Shown: one piece after another, positions 51,301-63,300 of the stretch
How the letters are laid out: each line of letters opens with the position of its first letter
Numbering within the stretch: the first letter of the stretch is position 1
From: Halichondria panicea
Lineage: Eukaryota; Porifera; Demospongiae; Suberitida; Halichondriidae
Length of the DNA: 64,000 nt
Reading direction: 5' to 3'
NCBI RefSeq assembly: GCF_963675165.1
Contig: NC_087386.1
Location: forward strand, 4,098,169 to 4,162,168
The notes under the pieces: model-generated
What the model was told of the DNA's origin: nothing
Database searches by the model: none
What the model saw: the letters and a program-made list of their open reading frames with translations, nothing else
Made by a program: the position numbers and the translations under genes

Positions 51301-54300
51301 AAACCACATTTAATTTAATTGCCCTGAGGCTATACATAGGGCAATAAATATACAGCACCTAAATATAAATACATTACATAGTCACAGACTCACATTGGAA
51401 AACGATAGAGAGACACCTTTTTAACAAGGTAACTACCTTAATGGCGTCAAGACTGAGGCTGATGTCCACATTTGGGAATGCTTTGGTGGGCAAAGTGATG
51501 TTACGAGTCATGTCAACAATGAGTCGCAGTGGCTCCAATATGACACTATTGGACTCCTCATAGTCACACTGTTCCCTGACTGTACACTCAGCCACCGCAG
51601 CGTGAGACCTCCTGGGAGGAAGAATGGGTTAATAACAACATTAATAGTGGGGTGTTGGTGGGGGGGGTAGGGAAATGAATGTGTCCAGACGGCAAATAAT
51701 TTGTATGTATTTAGATTGTAGAGTTCAGTCGATAGTGCGTGTATACATACATACATTGATCTATATACATGCGTGTACGAGGGTGTACGTACATGTATGA
51801 TTGTACATTGGTATTACTTAAAAACCAGCTATAATTATAGCAGTTCAGAGGACATAATGGTATATCCTACTTTAATTAGTAAGGGTTTACAGATCGAGGT
51901 ACGTAGCATTTATTGCCCAGTATAATTATCCATTGTGCTAAATTCATGGAAATGAACGCACTTCCAGATGAAAAGGTATTCACGCACATACAAATCTTAT
52001 ATTGCATGCTCACCTAAATATTTGAACGCTTGTTGTCTCCATCCGCATACAATCAAGTACTGTCGGAGCTCCCAACAAAGTTAGGGTATCAGTTGTGGCA
52101 CTATCCATGGACTCACGATGGATGTCGTGGCCGTGTTTCAGACTGCAGAAAAACTTACACGTGTCCGTATTGTAGCAAACTTTCAAGCAAACTTAGGGGC
52201 TCAATATAATAACTAATTTTACTCCATGACAAGTTTTGTTGACAACATTTACTTTAATCAAGCAGCACACCATTAATTAACTCACTGATTGGACATTCTG
52301 AACTCCCCGAGGTCGATGAAGATACTGCCTTGTCTGGTTTCTGTGGTGAAGGGCAGCTCCAACACAGGGGCATGCAGGGTGAGGTCCAACTTCAGTCTGT
52401 GAGCCATCTTGGTGCTTTCTATGATCGCATTGGCCTATAACAATAGTACTTGCAATCAACATGCACATACATGTACACTACAGTGCAGGGCGTAATCAAT
52501 CTCATATACAGCATGGGTTAAACACTGGGTACTCTAGCACTACGGCAGAAATTGCTATTTGCACTGATTTGCCATATACATATGGATCAAGGGACGCCCA
52601 TATACGTGACTCTTACAAATGATTAATACACAGTACAGTACACAAACTATAAGTTCCTATACATACGCTTAATACATTACATTGAATACAACAATAAACC
52701 GATTGAACAGGTACATGTATATACCTACTCAACAACACTATTAGCTTACAGTGGCAGTAGCAGTTTCAACAGTTGCCTTGGCAGCACCGGCATAGGAAGA
52801 TTTGTTAATCTCCAGTTGCTTCACGAACTCTAGCACATTGCTCATGAAGGTTGGGTTGAAGCTGACGTTGACCCTGTTGACCTCTGCCTTGAGGGAGGTG
52901 TCCACCCAGTCCAACTCATGGGGGTCTCTTTCGTGGGCTGCCAGATTGTACTGGACCACCTGGGACGAGCATGGAGAGTCAAGTATCCACACAGTCATAC
53001 AGGTGTTACATCCGCACACATTTTTAAGGTACACAATTTTATGCACATTTTGAACCTGCTTTGCAGATATTCAGAAAAAAGTAGTATTCTCCTATTAGAC
53101 CTTAATGGAAACTGTAAAACAATTTTTGGGCGTCAAAACTGGCCAAGAAGACCTTTCTGCCAAAATCTGGATCAATTTCAGGGGGGATGGATTTTACCGT
53201 GACAGGACATTGTACAAGACTCCGCTATTACCATACAATATTTAAAATTACATTAAGCAGGATGAAGTTTCTCTCTTTGTCCGTTTTGGATATGATAGTA
53301 GTGGCACTTGAAGCAATTGAAGGATCAATCACCGTGAGGTCCTTGATGCTACATCAAGTCATGCATGCCATTGGGTTAAAACATATACATGTACTATAAC
53401 TTTCATAAACTTATAGGCAGCCAGTAGAAGTTAAAGTGAAAGAGCAGTTACACACCTTGCCACAACGGTGACTGTTTCTGGTTGAGCCGAACCTTTCACA
53501 GAGAACCCTGCACAGTACAAACAAAGCAGAAATATTTAAGCAACTGTTAATTATAACAAAAAATATGAATGTCAAACTTAACAATACCCCCTATGCAGTG
53601 TACAGTGTATCAGTGGTAAACAATATATTGACGAATATTTACATGTTTTATCCAAGAATTGAGTACCAAACTTTATATACATATTATCTCAACAACATAA
53701 CATAACTTAAAAAAGAAAGTATGGACCCTGCTGCAGCTTAGTGTACATTGTAGGTGCTGGTCTAATACGTATGTACACGATGGTCTAAACATAAACTTTT
53801 CGCAACAGTTTTGGAGGCTCCATGGGATTAGTTACCCAACTACAGTGGCGGATCCAGGAATTTTGAGAGGGGGTTCCAAATGAACAATTTTACTAGGTCA
53901 ACTGTTTTTTTTTGACTACGTGGGTTAGATCTGGTCTTGGAAACCCCCTCCTTGCTTATTGCATTCTCAGCAAAAATGTATTTCCTTCTAGCTAGCTACC
54001 TCTGGCTGGCTACTTTACTTATTTCAGTAGTCAAGTGTGTGGACCAAGGCGTGGTTTTTAATTCGATTATCCAATTATCCGGCCTGCCTCTGGAAACAAG
54101 GTGTCCAGATAATTGAGGGTTCTATACTGTACCCTGCTTTGATATTCATATAACTCAGAGCAATTGCATACTGTCAGAGCTGCAACTGGCGAAGAGCCAC
54201 ATGACTGTATTGGACCGCCATCATGAGAGTGCTTTGCGGGTTTACAGGTTTTATATTGATATTTATGTGCGAGTAGGTGAAACTATTGCCCAGAAGAGGA

Positions 54301-57300
54301 TCGTCAGGGTCAAAAGGTCATAATCATAAAGCTGCGTCCGGAGGACTTTAATTATATTCCACTCATTTACTCTTCCTTTAGTATCTCTAATTCACGTGGA
54401 GCTATATAGCTGAGTGGAATTTAATTAAAGTACTCTGGAAGCAGCTGTATAATTAAGACCTTTTGACTCTGACGATCCTCCTCTGACTGTTGCCCATAAC
54501 CTTAAGAAATGCCTGACATTGTAGATAATAATATTATACTGCACAAAGTACAAAATGGTACATGTACGTAAGTGATACCTGTTAGTCCCATATCAAGGAA
54601 CTCCTTCCCGTCCTGTACTAACACAATATCAATCCCTCCAAACTGCACATCGTAATGGAACTCATTTGTGACAGGCTGCTTGAAGTCGTTCAGATTGACT
54701 ACACCTGCAAGATATTTGAACAAATTTATTTTCGATATCACCAATCATTAATTATACTTGTTTCGACTATTTCTGAGGTAGGTCCCAAGTGACATGATAA
54801 TTATCAGTCAAGAAATCAATGTGTTGCTTTAAAATGCTACCAGCAATGAAATAAAAATCTCTCAAGCATCCGACTGCAACAGCCACTATAGAAAAAAAAT
54901 ATCCACAAATCAAAATCCAAAAAACGAGGCTAGAAGCCTTATAGAGCTCTTAGTTTTTGTTCCATTGCAACCATTGCAACCATTGAGAAGTTACAGCAAG
55001 AATAATACTGATATTCTCCTGCAGAGAATTAAGAATGACAGTTAAATTGTCTCACCTGTAGCAGGAGTGGGGAAGGTTTCTGATTTATTGACAATCTCCA
55101 ATCCCAATGGACTGTCTGGTTCATCAGAGGAGCTGAGGCTGCATTAATAACATTTACATCAATCAGGCCCGACAAAGGGCTTTATTGTGTGTACTCTGCA
55201 GCTGTGAGATTCGGGCCACCAAGAGTGCGAATATACAGATTTTACCCAGTAGCAAAATTCAAAATAATTATGTACAAAAGCACATGACTGTATTTACCGT
55301 ACATGGTACAGCTTTACTGTACATGGTACACTATCAGTTGATTGTAAAAAATAGTTACAGTAATGTACAGTCAGTCAAGTATTATTACTACATGTATTAC
55401 CTATTAAGGACTGGCTGTAGAGTGTTGAAGTACTCGATAATGGTCTTGATAGTGGAGCGGTGCAGTATCAACTTGACCAGTGAGAGCTGAGCTGACACGG
55501 AGTCCTTCAGACCAGTGTACTTGGCAGCAAAGTCAGTACCAACAGGGGCCACCTGAAAATGAAAATTTTAAATTTAATTTTTAAGACTTTTTTCAGGGGA
55601 GATTACGTCAAAACTCTTGTATGTGATTGTCTAGGGCCGCATTGTAAGGTTTGCAGCTTACTCTTGCTATCAAGATCAAGGATATTTACCTACAAGTATT
55701 TTCCCTACAAGTATTTTCGAAAGCTTTTGCTCTTTACCCATGCAATCAACCCTATGTTATACTCACCGCTACAAATCTTGCTGATACGCAATTCCCATCA
55801 TGGAGATACTTAGTCTTTAACAAGTAGGTGGGCCTACCGGTGCCATCTGAATAAGGAGAAATACAAACACATACATTCCATGGCAATGAAAACTGAAGAA
55901 TTACACTATGCAGCACACAATTTTAGAATCGGGCCAATCAGGACTAGAGGTTAACTTTTAACGACTGAAATTTCATAGAAGGAGGTAAACTCCTTTGTCC
56001 CTCCCTTCCCCTCTCATGAACTTGTCATTTATTACCCACCTGTTGTGATGTGGTCTAGGATGGCTACCTCTTTCATGGTGACACTACCCTGTGTGTCCCA
56101 CTTCCTATCCTCTATGTCTGTCCGTATGTCACTGATGAGAATGTCCAGCAGGGGAGATTGGCTAATCACGCCCTTCTCACCCTTCTGTGTGGTCTGGGAT
56201 AACTTGACTGCAACCTACATAATTCATGGTTAACGATTATTGCGAATTATGCTACATGTATAAATGTACCAGGTCGATCCACAGATCAAATGACAAAAAA
56301 CAATGAGTAGTGCTACCTGTACATACAATAATCATACGCAAAGAAACTGGATACATGAAAATTGTTAATCAAGAGTTGACAAAAATTAATTTGAATGAAA
56401 ACTTCGCAACACTGCATGCATGTACCTTGTTGAGGATCAGCTTGATGGAGACATCTTTAAACACATTTCTGGACATGTCTTGATTCGTACTAGAATAAAA
56501 AATTATGCTTGGTCAAAAGAGTGTTTAACTATAACATATACGTACATGCAGGAATGAATTGACTTCAGAACACCAAGTGCTTCACCCTTGGTGCAATTAA
56601 AGCGCCTGATTATATAAGCATTTATATTCTGCGCTTTTCAATGACTGCACACATGCGGGTAAACATGCTGAGATGAAGACAAGGCTAACCAGGGATACAA
56701 AAGAAAGAGGGATTGAAAACGAACATTTTTGCGAGAAACACTTCGCGTTATAGGGCGTGGTTAAAACTACAAAGGATTATATTTATAGTCAGCATGCTCT
56801 GCTCCACAATGTGCTGTACATAGAAACAGTGAAATTTATCATTTTTTTTTAAAGTAAAGAGAATTTAGCTCTAAAAAGTCGACTAAGCCACGCAGCCACT
56901 ACCAATAAACAAATAAATGCTATAAAAGAAGGAATAGCCTTACTATGAAGTCGTGAGAGGTACAGGCCCGCGGTGTGTCTAAAAGTATACTAAAGCAGTT
57001 TGAAGGACTATACTGCAAACATTTATGAACAGTACAACTTATTTATAGCATAAAGCCATTCTATGTAGCACTTAGATACATAATAACCAAGTCAAGCGAT
57101 GTCTTTTGCTGCTTTGACTTCACAGGAGGGACAGAGAAAGTTGACATAGAGTAATTCAAGCTAAACTTAACAAAAATTGGAAACAGAGTACAAACAACGG
57201 AGAGCTTGTCAGTGGTATAAGCTTACTTCTCTCAAGTATCTCCCAGCCCCTGAGTGATTGCTAGTGGATAGGAGAGCTAGAAACCAGAGATACAAAACCA

Positions 57301-60300
57301 CAGTGCAGTCTTCCATGCAATTATTTGCGAGTGCGATTAATTACATGGAGTGCTTCACCAGATGTCAGTCCTTTTACACAGGCGTGGCAGTAATTTCCAA
57401 TCCCTCTTTCTTTTGTATTCCTGGGCTAACGAAGTAAACTCAACTTAACTGCCCAAATTGTCTATACTGCATGTATCTCTTAATGAGTGTCATTATACTG
57501 ACACTATTAGCTAAGTAACACGTGTAATCATTATGATATAGGAACAAATGTAAACAGATCTACAGCATTGAGTTGAGTTGAGTTCGAGTTGAGTTCGTGA
57601 ACAGAACTACTATCACTTAGTATAATAATAAGCAGGGGTGTCATACGGGGGGGGGAAGGGGGGATATCCCCCCTAGCTCAAATTTTCCCCCCCTTTCAAT
57701 TATGACTGAGTGTCCATAGCTGGGTATTGAAATAACAGTTGACCTTTTTTTAGCAACATTTTCCGCTCACTTTTCCTTTCCCCCCTCTACTTCAAAATCC
57801 TGTATGACACCCTGATAAGCATATCAGAGACATGCAGGGAGAGAGCAAAGAAACGACCAACTGCTTCTAAAACCAGGTCAGTACCAGTTCAAAAGCAAAG
57901 TACAAAGAGTTTAGCCGTGTAACTATAAGTAGCAGGGATAGTCAAGTCTCCAATGTGTTTTTTGAAGCTGAAGCAAAATCCTAAACAAACCATTTAGCTG
58001 CCAGTATACAAATCAAGAGAGCTTTAGCATAGCACACAAGTCATAACAGGAACACACATTTGGAATGACCCCAGTGCATGCATACTTCAACACACAATAA
58101 ATAGTTTTGTATATAATTATACAGTCATACGTTTGATGTGGTGCAATGGAGTACTCAGTACTCTCCTCCTCCTCGTCATCTCCAAAGCTGGACATGGACA
58201 TCAGAGACATATTGTCCACCAGTTGTGTTGCATTATCCAGCACTAGCTTTGACCCTGGCCTTGGCTGCATAAGATAGAGGGAGCACACGACAATGATCAG
58301 CTGATAAATACGTACCTTATAGGAAAACATATAGTGCACTTACACTGACAGACAGCATTGACTATATACCTTGAGCATGACATTACATGTGCAAACAGCT
58401 ATATAATTGTTATATATAATACACATGCATTACTACATGCCTATAATTATAGTTATACGTACGAGCAGACAGCAACTGAAGCACCAAGGAAACCCAAACC
58501 GTCTGGCAGCTACACACATATCATTAACTCACTGGCAGTTGGCTATACTCCATGCCTCTATTGATCAGTGATGGAGGTATTTTCTGAGAGCCAATAGTCT
58601 GAAGGGAAATGCGGTGAATCTGTTAATTACTGAAAGCACTACGAGTGCTGATGCCTCAATGGAATTGAAGCTGCATGAATAATTCAAGTTTGCATGCGCG
58701 CAGGGAATGATGAAAAGAGTAGGGAATGTTCGACTGTGCTTTTTTCCGATCGCAAAGTTCTAAATAACAACATGCACGTGGTAAACTAAGTAGGACATGC
58801 GCAGCATTGATGCAATAATTGATGCAATAATTAATAATTAATGCAATGGCTGCTCATTAGATATTGACAGTGAAACTTTTGCAATTCTTATATCACACTA
58901 GCAACTAAAAATATAGCTGCGCTTTACTGCAGAGACTACTACTAAGTAGAATATATACAGATTTTACTACGCAAGAGTCTAAACTGAGACTCAATGCCTT
59001 CCAAGTAAGCGAAAACTAAGCTTTGTTTGCAAATCCACAAGTCAAAATCCAAGAACAAGTGGCTATAGAAGCTCTCACTCACACCTGCATTGCAACGGTA
59101 GACCAGTTATACATCAAGAAATACACACACACACACACACACACACCTCGCTGCGCACGTGTGCCGAAGTATAAACATACACATTCCTCTACACAACAAC
59201 ACTTTTGCAACTATACGCATAGAATGCCTGTACTTACATATTTACAGTCATGGTTTCAATCACCATCTTGTGTGCATACCATTAGATTAGCAAATGCTTC
59301 AACTACATAATTACTAGGGAGAAAAACATTGCCAGTTACGTGTACAGTGTCTTTTACATACATGTAACATGTAACACATGCACAATGTAACAATGCATTG
59401 TTAGCATGCACCTTGACAAGTGTAGCAACTTGGGTGTCTGAGAGGTTGATCTCAAAGCCAGGAATGGTCCCCTCCACCCTCATGGTGGCCAGGAGGGCAT
59501 CGTCCATGATCATACTCTTGAGCAGCTGTATCTCAAACCCGGTGGGCGCAATGATATGGAGGGGAGAGGACCCACTCGCCATGGCACCACGCCAGTCCTC
59601 TTCTATACACAAGGAGCATAGAGTATTGACAACCTTATAATCACACAGCTACATCATGTTGTATTTAAGTGATGCTAATTGAGAGAGGACTACATGTACA
59701 TGCCTGGATTGACCTGTAAAGAAAGTATTTAGGGATATATACATGTACTTCTAAATTACTACTTTTCAAATCCTATTGTTATACAGAGTCCTGTTATTAT
59801 ACAGATGGGGAAGAACTTTGCAATCAATGTTCAAAATAGCTAATTATATATATCCAGTATATATGAGACTCTGTTAAAACGCATGCATGTGACATTGCTT
59901 AAACAGCTAACCTGGTTTGGCGACCAGCACTTGCATCCCAGCAAGATTCACGGAGAACTTGTCATAATAGTCACTAAAGTCATCAGTACCAGACAATTTC
60001 TGTACACATGACAAATGCATGAGCTACAAACAACAAACCATATCCATTAATTATGGCTGTAAAATTACAAATATGCAAAGATTCCCTCGCAAAGGAAAGC
60101 ATCCGAGAATACCAATCCAATACATAATAGTATTGATATTATTATACGCTGTGTTGTACAAATCCTTGTACAAGTGGGTATTTTTTGTACCTATAATACG
60201 ACATGCGTACTAGTGGTAAAATATACACATGGGGAAGAAGGGTAGAAACATTCCAACAACATTTTTCTCACCTTAGGTAGCTGCTTAGGGTCTTTGGTGG

Positions 60301-63300
60301 TCCCGAACACTCTCAGCTCTCCCAGATCCACGACAACCAAGTGAGACTGCTCTGAGTAGGTGCCTCCCTCAGGCATTATGAGGTAAGGGGAGTGCAGTCG
60401 GATGTCCAGGTCCAATTGTTTCCTGTTTTGAAGTGCACCCTGGAGACCAGCGGTCGTCTGGAGCTTGAGTTGCTCCCACGACGCCGACGCTGCATTTGTT
60501 AACCTACATCGTATATAGGGGTAAGAAAGAATAATGAGCATAATTATTATGAACACCACATTGGCCATAACACACTTAAAACACACAACACACTTGGATA
60601 TATAGTTTTACACATGTGGAGAAAATGTACTTACTCTTGGAAGTGGAGTTGATTTGGAGGTCTAAACATTTCAACGAGCCCTTCCACAGTAGCCTGCAGT
60701 TACGTGAGGGCTTAAAATATTCCTTTCAAACGAGAATTATGCTAAAAAGTGCATCTATAACAATAGTTGTTAGATGGCCTACATAAATAATTATTGATAC
60801 TACACGTAAAATACGTAAGTAGGCTTAAGGTACAGCCCAAGCATGCGCTACTAACAAAGTCATAGGTAATCTGCAGTGGTTTAAGGACAGCGTTGACAGT
60901 AATATCCATCTCAGGCCTATCGAGTGGGTTGATCTCAAGCGCCAAATTGACCAGTGTTGCATCAGTGTCTTTCGAAACCAGTTTGGAGGTAATCATGGTG
61001 GTACGGTTGTTACCATTGGGCACACCCTCCATCTCCAGTGTGCCCACAGAGGCTCGCACACTGAAGTATAAAGGGATAGTACACAAAATAATATTAAATG
61101 AGATGATTTGCGGCAATACTTGCCCTTAAAAATTTGCTTTTCAATAAAATGACGTGCACTGTATGAGCACAATATAATTATATACAAAATGATAGAGGTT
61201 ATTACCTGACAGAATCTGAGCTAGGTCTGTTCTGCACATCAAACTTGATCCTCTCAGTCACCAGTGTGCCAACTTTCCTGGGAATAAAATAATCCCTTAA
61301 AAACCCAGCGAGTTCTGAAAAAACCATCACAACCACACATACAAGCAACAAGTATAATTAATTATGTACTGCATGGGATGCCAGTATATGGTACATGTAC
61401 ATGTATACATATGCAATGAGAACATACCCACACATTACAGAATGATTGAGTGACATCTACGTGTCAATCGCTACTTACAGGAAGAAAATACGCAGCTCAT
61501 AGAGTTGAAACTTTAGTAGTTGAGAAAGGTTACAGGCCTAGGTCACAATTTACTATAGCACTGAAGTGCTAACCCTCGGCTGTTTACATAAATGTAGTGG
61601 TAGTACCGTATAGCGGGTAATTTTTGTACAGACTACCTATTTAAATATTTCGTATTTTAAATATTTGTACAGTTCAGGATAGTGCGTTGAATCTATTGCG
61701 AGAATAATTTCGTGGTTTTAATTTTCGTATGATGCTCTTCAATACGAAATATACAAAAATGTCCACCATACGATATGTATGAAATGAAAGCTGGCTAAGC
61801 AGCAAGTAATATGAGCAATGATATTCTGTATACTCTAGAGGCATGCTGAAACTTTTAAGAACAGAGCTGAAACATACAAAAAAAGTAGGCCATACTAACT
61901 TGCAAAATCAGGCAGCAAAAAAGCCTATAGTCTTAAATATGGCTCCTGGTATGTTCTGGGCTAGGAATAAGCAAAGAAGCAACAACCCTAATCACAATTC
62001 TACTTTAGCGACCTTTTTCCATTGGGTACAGAATCACTTAAGCTGTAAATATGCACCTCAAATAAATAACACCTGTGCCAACCCAACATGCAAGTTTAAG
62101 CTTCTTAGCTTTTGCTTGCTTTTTTATTCAACAACAAAGCTTTAACATCAAAATCTGCCACTATTAAAACTAATAACTTGTTGTGTGGAGGCTATCCATG
62201 CTGTAAACGCAGTACTGTGGCAGCCAGGTGAGCAGGCTCAGATATCATGAACAAACAAGCCAACAGACTACTATATCTGTGGCCGCTCACACGCCTCGGG
62301 TAAAAATGCTTGTTTTGTATCAATTGCACAATACTGTTAATATTCCTAGCAACATGTACATATAAACAGATCAATTATCAAGAAACAGTGCAAACACCTG
62401 TTACAGTTACAATTATGGCTCTCACCAGGTGCTTCTGAAATTCAAGCAGTTATATTTATTAATTGTGGAGGTTGCACTCACTGTTTCTGGCCATAGAGTT
62501 CCAACGTGACAGTGCTGAACACCACATGAATCTCATGGGCCACAAACTGAGGAGTGATGGGTGTGTGAATAGTGTATCAATTGTAAGCATGGATAGGCAG
62601 GCAGGCATCACAGAGAAGTGAAGTGGGTGATGGCCAGAGGGTATGTTTGCTGGACAATTATACTATAAATGCATGCAATAACAGATGAATGCAGCACCAA
62701 TGCATGCTAAACTGTAAATGCTGCATGAGCACTTACATCTTTGGGGTACTCGATGTACTCTTCATCAGGAGAGTAGCCGATGGCCTGGTACAACTCTTGT
62801 CTGCCCTTGTCATCTTCCTGAGCTGACACTGACAATACTGAAAAGCAAATAATTAAAGTAATAACTGCTCATGATCTATTCACTGTGGGACGTGCATGAC
62901 ATATGCACTATACAGATATATTCACAGCAATAACACGTAGTATGAGTAACATGGTACACTGAGACTGAAACTGCATATTCTCATAATTATGAATCAACCC
63001 ACCTTTCTCTTCCTCCATGCTCTTGCTCTTCTTGGTCCCTATAATCTTCTCTGGTATATTTTCTGGTATCTTCTCTGGTGCCTTCTCTGAAACAGTCTTT
63101 GGTACTGTCTTGGCCCATGTACTCTTCTCTGGTATCTTCTCTGGAACAGTCTTTGGTACTGTCTTGGCCCATGTACTCTTCTCTGGTATCTTCTCTGGTG
63201 TCATCTCTGGAACAGTCTCTGGTATTGTCTCTTCTATACCCATCTCAAATTCTTCTTCAGCAGCCGACACTGCCACTCCAGCTCCTGCACTTGCATTTTC

